NCBI RefSeq assembly: GCF_001999305.1
Contig: NZ_MLHQ01000009.1
Location: 49,681-113,680 of the forward strand
Length of the DNA: 64,000 nucleotides
Direction: 5' to 3'
DNA from: Rodentibacter myodis
GTDB taxonomy: Bacteria; Pseudomonadota; Gammaproteobacteria; Enterobacterales; Pasteurellaceae
Shown here: one piece after another, positions 53,805 to 64,000 of the stretch
Layout of the letters: every line of letters starts with the position of its first letter
Numbering within the stretch: position 1 is the first letter of the stretch
Notes under the pieces: model-generated
What the model saw: only the letters and a program-made list of their open reading frames with translations
Told to the model about the DNA's origin: nothing
Databases searched by the model: none
Position numbers and translations under genes: made by a program

Positions 53805-55175
53805 TTATTTTTTCTTCACCGGACGTTGCCAACCTTGTATATGGCGTTGTGGCACGCGGGTAATCACCAACTCATCTTTGCCCACATTTCGTGTAATGGT
53901 TGAGCCTGCGCCAATGGTTGCGCCATCTTCAACGGTAACCGGTGCAACAAGTTGGGTATCCGAGCCAACAAAAACATTATCGCCAATAATGGTTTTGAAT
54001 TTATTCGCGCCGTCATAGTTACAGGTAATCACGCCTGCACCGATATTACAGTTCGCACCAATTTCACTGTCACCCACATAAGTTAAATGATTGACTTTTG
54101 AACCTTTGCCGACAATGGATTTTTTAATTTCAACAAAGTTGCCTACGTGGGTTTCCGCTGCCAGTTCTGCCCCAGGACGCAAACGGGAGAAAGGCCCAAT
54201 GGCGGCTTTTTCGCCAATGGTTGCATCTTCCAAGACGGAATAAGGTTTCACTTCCACATCATCACCAATAACGACATTTTTCAACACACAACCTGCACCG
54301 ATTTTGACACGGTTGCCTAAGCGTACGTTGCCTTCAATCATTACATTCACATCAATTTCAACATCTTTGCCGTGTTCAAGGGTGCCACGAAGATCAAAAC
54401 GTGCCGGATCAAACAACATCACTCCCTCAAGTAATAAGCGTTCCGCCTGTTTACGTTGATAATAACGCTCAAGTGCAACGAGTTGTAGGCGATTATTCGC
54501 ACCTTCCACTTCCATCTTATCCGTCGCTTGCACGGCAACCACTTGACAACCGTCTTGATTTGCCAGTGCGATTAAATCCGTTAAATAATATTCGCCTTGA
54601 GCATTGTTATTGCCCACTCGGGCAAGCCATTTTTTGAAACTTGCGCCGTCAGCCACCATTACACCAGTATTGCCTTCCTGAATTTTTAACTGTTCTTCAT
54701 TAGCATCTTTTTGTTCAACAATCGCCACCACATTACCATTTTCACGAATGATACGACCATAACCCGTAGGGTTGTCCAAATGCACCGTTAATAAAGCAAT
54801 GCCCTTTTCAGGTTTTGCGGTGATTAATTTTTGCAAGGTTTCTTTTGAAATAAGCGGTACATCGCCATAAAGCACCACGATATTTTCATCATCTTTAAAA
54901 AACGGTGCGGCTTGTTGCACGGCGTGGGCTGTTCCCAGTTGTTCCGTTTGTAACACCCAATTTACCTTTTCATTGGCGAGGCGTTCACGCATTAATTCAC
55001 CGCCGTGGCCGTAAATCAAATGCACGTTTTCCGTGCCAAGCGAATTTACCGTATCAATCACGTGTTTTACCATTGGTTTGCCCGCAACGGTATGCAACAC
55101 TTTTGGTAAATCCGAATACATTCTTGTGCCTTTTCCTGCCGCCAAAATGACCGCACTGAGTGGTTTATTTGCCAT
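53805..55175 (-). CDS. glmU: Bifunctional GlmU (UDP-GlcNAc pyrophosphorylase / GlcN-1-P acetyltransferase)
   Basis: Makes UDP-GlcNAc for peptidoglycan and lipopolysaccharide. The 456-residue protein has the N-terminal uridyltransferase motif [20 protein letters not shown] and a C-terminal left-handed beta-helix of hexapeptide repeats ([17 protein letters not shown] onward) with the acetyltransferase segment [20 protein letters not shown]. The start ATG 55175 matches the family; the frame opens at 55223. An uptake signal near the start codon is inside the gene. Confidence 0.97.
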   Translation of the reverse strand: MANKPLSAVILAAGKGTRMYSDLPKVLHTVAGKPMVKHVIDTVNSLGTENVHLIYGHGGELMRERLANEKVNWVLQTEQLGTAHAVQQAAPFFKDDENIVVLYGDVPLISKETLQKLITAKPEKGIALLTVHLDNPTGYGRIIRENGNVVAIVEQKDANEEQLKIQEGNTGVMVADGASFKKWLARVGNNNAQGEYYLTDLIALANQDGCQVVAVQATDKMEVEGANNRLQLVALERYYQRKQAERLLLEGVMLFDPARFDLRGTLEHGKDVEIDVNVMIEGNVRLGNRVKIGAGCVLKNVVIGDDVEVKPYSVLEDATIGEKAAIGPFSRLRPGAELAAETHVGNFVEIKKSIVGKGSKVNHLTYVGDSEIGANCNIGAGVITCNYDGANKFKTIIGDNVFVGSDTQLVAPVTVEDGATIGAGSTITRNVGKDELVITRVPQRHIQGWQRPVKKK

Positions 55176-55298
55176 AAATTTTCTCTTGTTATCAAAAAAT
55201 GGCGTTATTCTAGCGTAGAACAAGGAAGATGATAAGTTGTTTATCTTTCCTAAGAAGACATATAATAAATTGATTATTTTGATCGATTAGAGGTGAGC

Positions 55299-56048
55299 AT
55301 GCGTAACAGAGATGAAATTATTCTGCAGTTAATTAATCAGCAAGGAAAAGTCAGTGTGTTAGCGCTGGCGGAACAATGTGCAATGTCTGTTGAAACAATT
55401 CGACGTGATTTAAATCGTCTTGAAAGGAAAGGATTGCTCCACCGAATACATGGTGGTGCAGTTAGCAATAAAACTACAGATCTAGGATCTTTTTTCCAAA
55501 CACGTCAACATATTAACTCAATCGCTAAACGTTATATTGCTAAAAATGCACTTGAATTGGTTTATGAAAATGCAGTCATAGGGCTGGATGCCAGTTCTAC
55601 AAGTTGGTATTTTGCACATTTAATGCCTGATATTCCATGTACGGTGGTCACTAATTCTATGTTTAATATCAATGCATTAGTTAACAAATCTAATATTAAA
55701 AAGATTGTTACCGGCGGTGTTTATTCCCCAAAATATGAAGCTTTTTACGGTCCCTTATCTGAGTATTTGCTGCAACGTTTACATATTAATTTTTCTATCT
55801 TTTCCTGCTCGGGAATTGATAGCCAAGGGAATATTTGGGAATCAAATGAACTTAATGCCTCAATAAAAAGGAAAATGATGGAAGCTTCAGAACAATGTTA
55901 TCTCTTAGTTGATCATTCTAAACTTGGAAAGAAAAGCCTCATACAATTAGCTGAATTGAGTAAAATTAATACTATTTTCACGGATTCTAATTTATCGGAT
56001 GAACTTCAGAATTATTGTGAGAATACAGATGTAATGACTATTTCATAA
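55299..56048 (+). CDS. fucR: DeoR-family regulator, probable L-fucose operon activator FucR
   Basis: A 249-residue DeoR-type regulator. The N-terminal helix-turn-helix VSVLALAEQCAMSVETIRRD, then LNRLERKGLLHRIHGGA, is followed by a sugar-phosphate-sensing domain (GLDASSTSWYFAHLM, VDHSKLGKKS). In E. coli and Haemophilus, FucR activates fuc genes when fuculose-1-phosphate is present. It lies just upstream of fucI on the same strand and ends at its own terminator. ATG 55299 follows GAGGTGAGC. Several stretches are more AT-rich than the enzymes that follow. Confidence 0.85.
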   Translation: MRNRDEIILQLINQQGKVSVLALAEQCAMSVETIRRDLNRLERKGLLHRIHGGAVSNKTTDLGSFFQTRQHINSIAKRYIAKNALELVYENAVIGLDASSTSWYFAHLMPDIPCTVVTNSMFNINALVNKSNIKKIVTGGVYSPKYEAFYGPLSEYLLQRLHINFSIFSCSGIDSQGNIWESNELNASIKRKMMEASEQCYLLVDHSKLGKKSLIQLAELSKINTIFTDSNLSDELQNYCENTDVMTIS

Positions 56049-56054
56049 AAAATA

Positions 56055-56101
56055 ATGACCGAATTGACCGATATTTAAATTTTCTTCTATTATTCGGTCA
56101 T
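56055..56101 (+). terminator. fucR terminator
   Basis: ATGACCGAAT at 56055-56064 and ATTCGGTCAT at 56092-56101 form a perfect 10-bp stem followed by TTTTATTTAT. Confidence 0.7.
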
Positions 56102-56117
56102 TTTATTTATCCATTTC

Positions 56118-56133
56118 TGTGATCTCATTCACA
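56118..56133 (+). promoter_or_regulatory. CRP site upstream of fucI
   Basis: TGTGATCTCATTCACA matches the CRP core TGTGA-N6-TCACA perfectly, 119 bases before the fucI start. It suggests cAMP-dependent activation of the fuc operon. Confidence 0.75.
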
Positions 56134-56252
56134 CATTTTATATCCAATCTGTAAAAAACTATCTTTTCCATTTTCTTTACGAAAAAATATTTCTCAAGCA
56201 TTACCCAATACCTTTTTAACTAGACGTTATCTATCAAACAGAGGAGAACAGT

Positions 56253-58019
56253 ATGCACAGTTTAGTGACTACCCCGGTAAAAATCGGTATCCGCCCAACT
56301 ATTGACGGACGCAGAATGGGCGTTAGAGAATCTCTAGAAGCTCAAACAATGCGGATGGCACACGCTGTCGCCGAACTATTAGAAAGCCATATCCGCCATC
56401 ACAACGGTGATTTTGTGCAATGTGTCATTGCCGATAGCACTATCGGCGGTGTTGCTGAGGCCGCGGCTTGTGCCGAAAAATTCAAACGGGAAAATGTTGG
56501 ATTAACGATTACAGTTACCCCTTGTTGGTGCTACGGGTCGGAAACCATTGATATGGATCCGCATATGCCAAAAGCGATTTGGGGCTTTAACGGCACGGAA
56601 CGTCCGGGTGCCGTTTACTTAGCGGCTGCACTTGCAGGCTATTCACAATTAGGGCTCCCTGCATTTTCGATTTATGGCACGGAAGTACAGGAAGCGGACG
56701 ATTCGTCGATCCCAAATGATGTGCAAGAAAAATTATTGCGTTTTGCCCGAGCTGGATTAACTGTTGCGACACTCCGAGGTAAATCTTATTTGTCTATCGG
56801 CTCGGTTTCAATGGGGATTGCCGGCTCTATCGTCAATCAATCGTTTTTTCAAGAATATCTGGGAATGCGTAACGAATATGTAGATATGAGTGAAATCAAA
56901 CGTCGTTTGGATCGCCATATTTACGATCAAGAAGAAGTAGATTTAGCCTTATCGTGGGTAAAACAGTATTGCCAAGAAGGAATTGATGTCAATAGTCCTG
57001 AGCATCAACGCACTGCTGAACAACATGCTGAGTTGTGGGAAACGGTAGTAAAAATGACAATCATCACCCGAGATTTAATGGTCGGCAATCCAAAATTAGC
57101 TTCCTTAAATTATGGTGAAGAAGCGCTTGGTCACAATGCCATTGCCGCAGGTTTCCAAGGACAACGTCACTGGACGGATCATCTGCCGAATGGAGATTTT
57201 ATGGAAGCAGTTCTCAACACCACCTATGACTGGAATGGGGTACGTCCGCCTTATATTCTCGCTACGGAAAATGATTCGTTAAATGCAGTCAATATGCTAT
57301 TCGGCAACCTACTTACCGGACAGGCGCAGATTTTTGCCGATGTTCGCACGTACTGGAGCAAAGAGGCAGTTGAACGGGTTACCGGTTTTCGCCCTCAAAG
57401 CGGCTTTATCCATTTAATCAATTCAGGGTCAGCAACGCTAGACGGCACAGGACAACACACAGATGGACAAGGCAAATCGGTAATTAAACCTGCATGGGAA
57501 GTCACAGAAGAGGATGGCAAGCGCTGTTATGAACATACTCGTTGGTGTCCGGCAGTACACGAATATTTCCGTGGAGGCGGTTATTCTTCTCAATATCTCA
57601 CCAAAGGTGGAATGCCGTTTACGATGCACCGCCTCAATCTTATCAAAGGCATCGGACCGGTATTACAAATTGCCGAAGGATGGTCAATTGATTTACCGGA
57701 AAATGTTCACGAAATACTCAACAAACGCACCAACGAAACATGGCCAACCACTTGGTTTGTACCACGTCTCACCGGTAAAGGTGCATTTTCAGATGTGTAC
57801 TCGGTAATGGCAAACTGGGGAGCAAATCATTGCGTGGCGACCTATGGCCATATCGGGGCGGATCTCATCACTCTGGCTTCAATGTTGAGAATTCCGGTTT
57901 GTATGCATAACGTAGAAGAGGAAGCGATATTCCGCCCAAGTGCGTGGAATGGGTTCGGACAAGATAAAGAAGGACAAGATTATCGTGCTTGCGCCAATTT
58001 CGGACCACTTTACAAATAA
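56253..58019 (+). CDS. fucI: L-fucose isomerase
   Basis: Mn-dependent isomerase converting L-fucose to L-fuculose, the first catabolic step. The 588-residue length is normal. Family features include [39 protein letters not shown] and the C-terminal [26 protein letters not shown] lies seven bases before the ATG. It is the first enzyme gene after the CRP site; a MITE-like element follows in the gap before aldA. Confidence 0.97.
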   Translation: MHSLVTTPVKIGIRPTIDGRRMGVRESLEAQTMRMAHAVAELLESHIRHHNGDFVQCVIADSTIGGVAEAAACAEKFKRENVGLTITVTPCWCYGSETIDMDPHMPKAIWGFNGTERPGAVYLAAALAGYSQLGLPAFSIYGTEVQEADDSSIPNDVQEKLLRFARAGLTVATLRGKSYLSIGSVSMGIAGSIVNQSFFQEYLGMRNEYVDMSEIKRRLDRHIYDQEEVDLALSWVKQYCQEGIDVNSPEHQRTAEQHAELWETVVKMTIITRDLMVGNPKLASLNYGEEALGHNAIAAGFQGQRHWTDHLPNGDFMEAVLNTTYDWNGVRPPYILATENDSLNAVNMLFGNLLTGQAQIFADVRTYWSKEAVERVTGFRPQSGFIHLINSGSATLDGTGQHTDGQGKSVIKPAWEVTEEDGKRCYEHTRWCPAVHEYFRGGGYSSQYLTKGGMPFTMHRLNLIKGIGPVLQIAEGWSIDLPENVHEILNKRTNETWPTTWFVPRLTGKGAFSDVYSVMANWGANHCVATYGHIGADLITLASMLRIPVCMHNVEEEAIFRPSAWNGFGQDKEGQDYRACANFGPLYK

Positions 58020-58074
58020 TCAAAAGAACGGTTCATAGCTTAAAACAAGCTGTCAGTTCAAATGATTTTACACA

Positions 58075-58226
58075 ATGATGTAGCGGTAGTTGCGCAAAAT
58101 ATCATTTCAATGTGATCGAAGGGACACTTTATTGGTGTCCCAACATCAACCCATTGATATTTTAAGTTTTCTTAAGCATAAAATTCCTACCGCTCTACAT
58201 CATATGCGAAGCAACGGCTACATAAT
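58075..58226. repeat. MITE-like intergenic element, copy B (about 152 bp)
   Basis: Ends ATGATGTAGCGGTAGTTGCGCA and TGCGAAGCAACGGCTACATAAT are inverted with about 19 of 24 positions complementary. Internally GGGACAC and GTGTCCC form a stem. Size and ends match copy A at 1843-1996. It lies between fucI and aldA and carries no reading frame. Confidence 0.65.
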
Positions 58227-58262
58227 ATCAAAATTTCACCCGTAACCTCTCAGGAGATCAAA

Positions 58263-59705
58263 ATGCAAAATAATCAAATGTACATCAATGGCGAATTTAC
58301 GCCGGCAGCAGACGGGCAATATTTTGATGTGTATAACCCCGCCACAGAAGAAATTATCTCCCGAGTTCCTCGGGCAACCAATGCGGATGTCATTCGAGCG
58401 ATTGAAGCGGCAAACCATGCTCAGACACATTGGGAACGTTTACCGGCAATACAGCGCGGGCAATATCTGCGTTTAATCGCACAGGGCATTCGAACAAGAG
58501 CGGAAGAAATCGCTCATACCATTTCCGAAGAAATGGGAAAAACCTTAGCATTATCTTTGGTGGAAGTGAATTTCACCGCCGACTACCTTGACTACATGGC
58601 GGAATGGGCAAGACGCTACGAGGGCGAAATTCTTCAAAGTGATCGCCCCAACGAGCATATCTTCCTCTACAAAAAGGCTATTGGCGTCACTACCGGCATC
58701 TTACCATGGAATTTCCCCTTCTTTTTAATCGCCCGCAAAACCGCACCGGCATTAATCACAGGTAATACAATTGTGATTAAACCAAGTGAAGAATCGCCAA
58801 ATAATGCGGTATTGTTTGCTGAAATTGTTCACCAAATCGGTTTACCGAAAGGGGTATTCAATATGTTAACCGGTTTTGGTAATGAGATTGGTGGAGAACT
58901 TTCTTCAAATGAAAAAATCGGAATGGTGTCATTCACCGGAAGTCTACTAACCGGACAAAAAGTGATGGAAGCTGCCGCCAAAAACATCATCAAAGTCAAT
59001 CTGGAACTCGGCGGTAAAGCCCCTGCAATTATATTGGACGATGCGGATCTGGAATTAGCCGCCACCGCAGTGGTGAACTCTCGTATCATTAATTCCGGTC
59101 AAGTGTGCAATTGTGCGGAACGTATTTATGTACACGAAAGCATTAAACAACCGTTTTTAGCAAAACTCATTGAAAAGATGCAAGCGGTTCGTTACGGCAA
59201 TCCACTCTTGCAAAAAGACATTGATATGGGACCACTTGTAAATGAAAAAGGACTGAATAAAGTGAAAGAACTTGTCGCCCAAGCAGTGCAACAAGGCGGA
59301 AATATTGTCATCGGAGGAAAAGCCGTTTCCGGCAAAGGCTATTATTTTGAACCAACTATTATTGATAATGTGGATAATTCAATGGCGATTATGCGTGCAG
59401 AAATTTTCGGCCCAGTCATTCCGATTGCCACTTTCCACACCCTTGATGAAGCTATCTCCCTCGCCAATGATTGCGAGTACGGTTTAACCTCTTCCGTTTA
59501 CACCCAAAATCTCAACAAGGCGATGAAAATCATTTCCCGTCTAAAATTTGGTGAAACTTATGTCAATCGGGAAAATTTTGAAGCAATGCAAGGCTATCAC
59601 GCTGGCTGGCGTAAATCGGGACTTGGTGGGGCTGACGGTAAACATGGATTGGAAGAATACTTACAAACCCAAGTGGTGTATTTGCAGTTTGACGATCAAA
59701 TCTGA
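58263..59705 (+). CDS. aldA: Aldehyde dehydrogenase, probable lactaldehyde dehydrogenase AldA
   Basis: A 480-residue NAD-dependent aldehyde dehydrogenase. The glutamate motif LELGGKAPAI and catalytic Cys in SGQVCNCAERIYV are present, with PWNFPFFLIARKTAPAL upstream. Overall sequence follows E. coli AldA, which oxidises the L-lactaldehyde made by FucA to lactate. TCAGGAGATC lies upstream of the ATG. Its place inside the fuc gene cluster, between fucI and fucK, supports that role. In E. coli aldA is elsewhere on the chromosome. Confidence 0.9.
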   Translation: MQNNQMYINGEFTPAADGQYFDVYNPATEEIISRVPRATNADVIRAIEAANHAQTHWERLPAIQRGQYLRLIAQGIRTRAEEIAHTISEEMGKTLALSLVEVNFTADYLDYMAEWARRYEGEILQSDRPNEHIFLYKKAIGVTTGILPWNFPFFLIARKTAPALITGNTIVIKPSEESPNNAVLFAEIVHQIGLPKGVFNMLTGFGNEIGGELSSNEKIGMVSFTGSLLTGQKVMEAAAKNIIKVNLELGGKAPAIILDDADLELAATAVVNSRIINSGQVCNCAERIYVHESIKQPFLAKLIEKMQAVRYGNPLLQKDIDMGPLVNEKGLNKVKELVAQAVQQGGNIVIGGKAVSGKGYYFEPTIIDNVDNSMAIMRAEIFGPVIPIATFHTLDEAISLANDCEYGLTSSVYTQNLNKAMKIISRLKFGETYVNRENFEAMQGYHAGWRKSGLGGADGKHGLEEYLQTQVVYLQFDDQI

Positions 59706-59779
59706 TCGTCGAATCGATCGGACCGGACGATTTTCTTGCAAAAACACTCTCAAAATCAACCGCACTTTAGGAGAATGTA

Positions 59780-61243
59780 ATGTCTATTGTGTTAATTTTT
59801 GACTGTGGCGCAACTAATCTACGCACCATTGCGATAGATCAACAAGGGCAGATACTCGCAGCCTACCATTTGCCAAACCAAACCCAACGGGGCATAGAAC
59901 ACCCCGATTATCATATTTGGGATTTTGAAGAAATTTGGCAGAAATTATTACTCTGTGCCGAGAAGACTTGCAATCAATTGCAATGTCAAGATGTATCGCT
60001 CTCCCGCATTATCGGCATTGCAGTAACCACGTTTGGCGTGGACGGTACAATGTTTGATCAACGCGGCCGACTGCTCTACCCGATCATTTCGTGGAAGTGT
60101 CCCCGCACACAGCCAGTAATGCAGCGACTTGATCAATATTTGGATGTGCAAAAACTCTACCAACGCAACGGTATTGGGCAATATGCATTCAATACCTTCT
60201 TTAAACTACTCTGGTTAAAAGAAAATCAGCCTGAATTGTACGCTCAAATGGATAAGTTTGTGTTCATTTCTTCAATGCTCACCTACAGACTAACCGGCAA
60301 TCTCACCACCGACCATACAATGGCAGGCACATCAATGATGACCAATCTTGCCACCGGAGATTGGGACGACGAAGTGCTACAAGTACTTGGTTTAACCCAC
60401 GATCACTTCCCGCCAATGGTAAATGCCGGCGAGCAGATTGGACAATTAAACAAGTCTTTAGCTCAACAACTCGGCTTAAATACCGTACCGATAATTTCCT
60501 GTGGCCATGACACACAATTTGCCGTATTCGGTTCCGGTGCAGATTTACATCAGCCTGTACTCAGTTCCGGCACTTGGGAAATCTTAATGGCTCGCACCCG
60601 CGTCGCTGAACCAAATATTGCTTTTATCCCGCAAGGTTTGACAACTGAATTTGACGCCCAAACCGACTGCTTTAATCCGGCAGTGCAATGGGTGGGTTCA
60701 GGTGTAATGGAATGGGTGGGGCGCACCTTTTTCCCTGATGTCATAAAAAGTGAACGGTATTACGAAACAATGATACACGAGGCAGAACAACAAGCGGTTG
60801 GTTCGGGTGGTATTTTGGCAAGTGGGTGTTTTTCCGAACTGCACGGTGGCTCGCTTCACGGACTATCGATGCACTGCCAACGAGGACAGGTTTATCGGGC
60901 AATGTTGGAATATATGGCGTTACGGTTGAAACAAGGATTAACCGTGTTGCAACAGGTTAGTCATTTCCAAGCCCAAAGCGTAATTTGCGTTGGCGGTGGT
61001 TCAAAAAACCGTTTATGGAATCAAATTCGTGCCGATGTACTGAATCTGCCGATAGAGATTGTCGATGTAGCGGAAAGTACAGTGTTGGGGGCAGCAATGT
61101 TCGCTTTTACCGCTCTAGGGACGTACCCGAATGTTGAAACCGCTCAACAACAAATGCGGGCAAAAACACAACGAATCTATCCATCCGCCCAATCCACGGC
61201 ATATCAACAATGGTTACAACAACATCAGGAGCATTTATGTTAA
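59780..61243 (+). CDS. fucK: L-fuculokinase
   Basis: FGGY-family kinase that phosphorylates L-fuculose to L-fuculose-1-phosphate, the inducer of FucR. The 487-residue protein has [16 protein letters not shown] at the N-terminus, the sugar-binding segment [10 protein letters not shown], and the FGGY C-terminal signature [29 protein letters not shown] serves as ribosome-binding site. The stop overlaps the fucU start by seven bases. Confidence 0.95.
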   Translation: MSIVLIFDCGATNLRTIAIDQQGQILAAYHLPNQTQRGIEHPDYHIWDFEEIWQKLLLCAEKTCNQLQCQDVSLSRIIGIAVTTFGVDGTMFDQRGRLLYPIISWKCPRTQPVMQRLDQYLDVQKLYQRNGIGQYAFNTFFKLLWLKENQPELYAQMDKFVFISSMLTYRLTGNLTTDHTMAGTSMMTNLATGDWDDEVLQVLGLTHDHFPPMVNAGEQIGQLNKSLAQQLGLNTVPIISCGHDTQFAVFGSGADLHQPVLSSGTWEILMARTRVAEPNIAFIPQGLTTEFDAQTDCFNPAVQWVGSGVMEWVGRTFFPDVIKSERYYETMIHEAEQQAVGSGGILASGCFSELHGGSLHGLSMHCQRGQVYRAMLEYMALRLKQGLTVLQQVSHFQAQSVICVGGGSKNRLWNQIRADVLNLPIEIVDVAESTVLGAAMFAFTALGTYPNVETAQQQMRAKTQRIYPSAQSTAYQQWLQQHQEHLC

Positions 61244-61674
61244 AAGGTATTCACCCCGTACTTTCCCCCGAGCTGTTAAAAACACTCGCCGAAATGGGAC
61301 ATGGTGATGAATTGGTACTTGCCGATGCTCACTTCCCGGCCCACAGCTTACATTCAAAAGTGATTAGAGCGGATGGTGTAAGTATTACCACGCTGTTAAG
61401 TGCCATCAGCCCATTATTTGAATTTGATGCCTATGCAGATGCACCGTTAATAATGATGCAAGCAGTCAGTGGTGATACGCTCGATCCTTTGGTGGAACAG
61501 CGTTATACCGCAGCCATTCAAAGTGCGGTCGGAAATTGTCCTGCTTTAACCCGAGTGGAACGCTTTGCTTTTTATGAGCAAGCCAAACAAGCCTACGCCG
61601 TCGTTGTCAGCGGAGAAACCGCCAAATACGGCAATATTATTCTTAAAAAAGGGGTTACCCCCATCTGTTTATAA
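61237..61674 (+). CDS. fucU: L-fucose mutarotase
   Basis: Interconverts alpha and beta anomers of L-fucose so that the isomerase receives its preferred form. The 145-residue decamer-forming protein has [20 protein letters not shown], His22, ADAHFPAHS and the C-terminal [11 protein letters not shown]. The ATG overlaps the end of fucK behind CAGGAGC. A single uptake signal is present in the gene. Confidence 0.95.
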   Translation: MLKGIHPVLSPELLKTLAEMGHGDELVLADAHFPAHSLHSKVIRADGVSITTLLSAISPLFEFDAYADAPLIMMQAVSGDTLDPLVEQRYTAAIQSAVGNCPALTRVERFAFYEQAKQAYAVVVSGETAKYGNIILKKGVTPICL

Positions 61675-61690
61675 ATTTGGAGAAATAAAG

Positions 61691-62338
61691 ATGAATAGAA
61701 CAGCACTTTCACAAAAAATTATCGACACTTGTCTAGAAATGACCCGTTTAGGTTTGAATCAAGGTACCGCCGGTAATGTCAGTGTGCGTTATCAAAACGG
61801 AATGCTCATTACCCCAACCGGCACACCCTATCATTTGCTCACACCGGAACAGATTGTATTTGTAGATAATGACGGTCAACACGAACAAGGCAAATTGCCT
61901 TCCAGTGAATGGCATTTCCACCTTGCGGTTTACCAAGCCCGTTCAGATGTCAATGCAGTGGTACATAACCACGCGATAAACTGTGCGGCAATTTCTATTT
62001 TGGAAAAAGCTATTCCACCGTTTCACTATATGATTGGTGTAGGTGGGGCAGATCACATTCCTTGTGTACCTTACGCCACCTTCGGCACACCAAAGTTAGC
62101 AGAATATGTGCGGGAAGGCATCCAACAATGTAAAGCAATTTTACTTGCCCACCATGGGATGATCGCTGCCGAAATCAACTTGGATAAAGCCTTGTGGCTT
62201 GCCCACGAAGTCGAAGTGCTGGCGGAATGGTATATCAAACTACTTGCCACCGGCTTGGATATTCCATTGTTATCCAAACAAGAAATGTCTGTTGTCTTAG
62301 GCAAATTCCAATCCTACGGATTGCGTATCGAAGAGTAG
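61691..62338 (+). CDS. fucA: L-fuculose-1-phosphate aldolase
   Basis: Class II aldolase that splits L-fuculose-1-phosphate to dihydroxyacetone phosphate and L-lactaldehyde. The 215-residue protein has GLNQGTAGNVSVRYQNGMLI, the zinc ligands and acid in SEWHFHLAVY, VVHNHAINCAA and LLAHHGMIAA. The start ATG 61691 follows GGAGAAATAAAG. The frame is open further upstream through the fucU end but the family start is clear. Confidence 0.97.
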   Translation: MNRTALSQKIIDTCLEMTRLGLNQGTAGNVSVRYQNGMLITPTGTPYHLLTPEQIVFVDNDGQHEQGKLPSSEWHFHLAVYQARSDVNAVVHNHAINCAAISILEKAIPPFHYMIGVGGADHIPCVPYATFGTPKLAEYVREGIQQCKAILLAHHGMIAAEINLDKALWLAHEVEVLAEWYIKLLATGLDIPLLSKQEMSVVLGKFQSYGLRIEE

Positions 62339-62394
62339 GATTTCACCGAGAAGCAGCTGTTTCTCTTATTTCCCGAACCTAGAAGGAATCGTAT

Positions 62395-63681
62395 ATGACC
62401 GCTAAAGTATTAGAGAAGAAGTATGTGCTCCCGTTTATTTTAATTACCTTATTATTCGCATTATGGGGATTTGCCAATGATATCACCAACCCAATGGTGG
62501 CAGCATTCCAAACAGTGATGGAAATGCCAGCCTCCGAAGCGGCGCTCATTCAGTTCGCATTTTACGGCGGTTACGGCACTATGGCCATTCCTGCCGCTTT
62601 ATTTATCGGGCGTTACAGCTACAAAGCCGGCATTTTATTGGGATTGGGACTTTATGCTATCGGAGCGTTATTGTTTTATCCGGCGGCAATTTATGAAGAA
62701 TTTATCTTCTTCCTGCTTTCCATTTATATCCTCACCTTTGGTTTAGCATTTTTGGAAACCACTGCAAACCCTTACATTCTCTCAATGGGCGATCCGCAAA
62801 CGGCAACCCGTCGCCTAAATTTTGCCCAATCCTTTAATCCATTAGGTTCAATTACAGGAATGTTTATCGCCTCTCAGTTTGTCTTAACCGCCTTAGAATC
62901 GGATAAACGCAATCCGGACGGCAGCCTGATTTTTAATACACTGTCTGCGGCGGAAAAAGCAGTCATCAAAACCCATGACTTAGAAATTATTCGTAGTCCT
63001 TATGTCATTCTTGGCTTAGTGGTGATCGCTATTTTTATCATCATCGCCCTCTTTAAAATGCCAACTACCAAAGTGGAAGAAGGCGAAAGAATCCCATTTT
63101 CCAAAGCGGTTAAAAGTTTAGCAGCAAATGCCAAATATCGAGAAGGGGTCATTGCACAAGTCTTTTATGTTGGCGTGCAAATTATGGTGTGGACGTTCAT
63201 TATTCAATATGCTGAACGATTAGGGTTTACCAAAGCCGAAGCGCAGCACTATAACATTATTGCAATGGGGATTTTTATCACCAGCCGATTTATCAGTACC
63301 GCACTGATGAAATATCTTAAAGCGGAATTTATTTTAACCCTCTTCGCTCTAGGCGGTTTCTTCAGCATACTAGGCGTGATCTTTATTGACGGAGTAGGGG
63401 GGTTATACTGCTTAGTGCTTACCTCTGCTTTTATGTCGCTAATGTTCCCAACTATTTACGGCATTGCTCTTCATGGCTTAAAAGAAGAATCAACTCTCGG
63501 TGCAGCAGGTTTAGTGATGGCAATTGTCGGCGGGGCATTAATGCCACCGTTGCAAGGTATGATTATCGACCAAGGTGAGGTGTTAGGACTTCCGGCTGTG
63601 AACGTCTCCTTCGTACTTCCTCTCCTTTGTTTTGTGATGATTGCTATCTATGGTTTCAGAACATGGAAGATACTCAAATAA
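62395..63681 (+). CDS. fucP: L-fucose/H+ symporter
   Basis: A 428-residue major facilitator permease with twelve hydrophobic segments. The first helix region LFALWGFANDITNPMVAAFQ and the fourth, GLAFLETTANPYILSMG, are signatures of the fucose-galactose-glucose porter family, including the conserved Asp and Glu residues used in proton coupling. It is the last gene of the fuc operon and ends at a tight hairpin of uptake signals. Confidence 0.95.
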   Translation: MTAKVLEKKYVLPFILITLLFALWGFANDITNPMVAAFQTVMEMPASEAALIQFAFYGGYGTMAIPAALFIGRYSYKAGILLGLGLYAIGALLFYPAAIYEEFIFFLLSIYILTFGLAFLETTANPYILSMGDPQTATRRLNFAQSFNPLGSITGMFIASQFVLTALESDKRNPDGSLIFNTLSAAEKAVIKTHDLEIIRSPYVILGLVVIAIFIIIALFKMPTTKVEEGERIPFSKAVKSLAANAKYREGVIAQVFYVGVQIMVWTFIIQYAERLGFTKAEAQHYNIIAMGIFITSRFISTALMKYLKAEFILTLFALGGFFSILGVIFIDGVGGLYCLVLTSAFMSLMFPTIYGIALHGLKEESTLGAAGLVMAIVGGALMPPLQGMIIDQGEVLGLPAVNVSFVLPLLCFVMIAIYGFRTWKILK

Positions 63682-63690
63682 TCATAAACC

Positions 63691-63713
63691 TGACCGCACT
63701 TAAAGTGCGGTCA
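63691..63713. terminator. fucP terminator of paired uptake signals
   Basis: TGACCGCACTT-AAAGTGCGGTCA is a nearly uninterrupted palindrome between fucP and the convergent last gene. Confidence 0.8.
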
Positions 63714-63727
63714 ATATTTGGGGTATT

Positions 63728-64000
63728 TTATGTATTTTTATCCAACCACGCCTGAATGCGGGCTTCGGTTTTCTTTTCGTTGTAGCCGATTTGAGGAAAT
63801 AGGCTGAATTGATAGACCCAATTAAAATAATCACTCGCTATGCGTTTTTCTTTTTTGAAAAATTGACCGTATTCTTCATCAGGGTTTTCGCTGCCGAGAT
63901 AATCCAAAATAAAGCTTAAAAGGGCGTGATTTTGGTTTTCACAGGCAGGGCGATAAATGCCCAAAGGCACACGGCAGGTGCGTTTTTTCTGTGGGTTTTC
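63728..64000 (-). CDS. Unrecognised protein, C-terminal 90 residues (runs off right edge)
   Basis: The minus-strand frame is open to the window end, so the 5' part lies outside. Readable sequence includes KKRTCRVPLGIYRPACENQN, GSENPDEEYGQFFKKEKR and the end RIQAWLDKNT. It looks soluble, with aromatic and charged residues and two Cys. I do not recognise the family. It converges on fucP. Confidence 0.6.
   Translation of the reverse strand, partial: ENPQKKRTCRVPLGIYRPACENQNHALLSFILDYLGSENPDEEYGQFFKKEKRIASDYFNWVYQFSLFPQIGYNEKKTEARIQAWLDKNT

Overview
The window is chromosomal DNA of a Pasteurellaceae bacterium. The nine-base uptake signal AAGTGCGGT and its complement recur throughout, both singly and as inverted pairs behind genes. 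This is the Haemophilus influenzae-type (Hin) uptake signal, used by Haemophilus, Aggregatibacter and Rodentibacter. Gene content and several neighbourhoods (secM-secA-mutT, aroK-aroB-dam, purB-hflD, pgk-fbaA, menB-menC-aroQ-accB-accC, fuc operon) fit that family. I cannot name the species from sequence alone.

Layout. 1-3.6 kb: end of leuS, then lptE-holA. 3.6-7.8 kb: mutT, secA, a SecM-like arrest leader and the divergent dciA. 7.8-11.4 kb: dam, aroB, aroK, then a ZIP metal transporter. 11.5-19.8 kb: accessory island on the minus strand. It holds a DUF4123 type VI secretion (T6SS) adaptor, a 733-residue alpha/beta-hydrolase effector candidate, two beta-propeller immunity candidates, a large AT-rich membrane protein of unknown function, and at least three broken remnants of the same modules. 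19.9-30.2 kb: plsB, lexA with two SOS boxes, a nitroreductase, dapF, tyrP with TyrR-like boxes, yicC, ygfZ, anmK, murQ. 30.2-31.0 kb: a decayed IS4-family transposase. 31.1-34.0 kb: ygiC/ygiB-type pair, a HAD phosphatase, a DUF2251-type gene. 34.1-45.9 kb: eno, purB-hflD, trpS, yfcZ, a yfhL ferredoxin gene plus an easily missed 54-residue DUF1232 gene, RNase T2, pgk, fbaA, an O-antigen-ligase-type gene, a GT9 heptosyltransferase and a YczE-type membrane protein. 46.0-55.2 kb: an SMR exporter, a 134-bp tandem repeat array, a phosphohexomutase, a lipoprotein, menB-menC, aroQ, accB-accC, glmU. 55.3-63.7 kb: a complete L-fucose catabolic locus (fucR, fucI, aldA, fucK, fucU, fucA, fucP) with a consensus CRP site. 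The last 0.3 kb is the end of an unrecognised gene.

How genes work together. The 11.5-19.8 kb island reads as adaptor, lipase-like effector and periplasm-facing immunity. Effector and immunity are coupled by an ATGA overlap. Downstream lie a second, diverged immunity gene preceded by a duplicated effector tail, a 30-nt internal effector scrap, a foreign gene, and the last 45 or so codons of a third immunity gene. This suggests repeated cassette replacement. No T6SS structural gene is in the window. The fuc locus can take L-fucose from import to dihydroxyacetone phosphate plus lactate, because a lactaldehyde-type dehydrogenase is built into it. SecM and secA are linked by a predicted helix between the SecM stop region and the secA start region.

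A family of short non-coding elements with ATTATGTAG/CTACATAAT ends is scattered through intergenic gaps (two copies of about 153 bp, one of 125 bp, one tandem array, two partial or weak matches). I do not recognise it as a named family.
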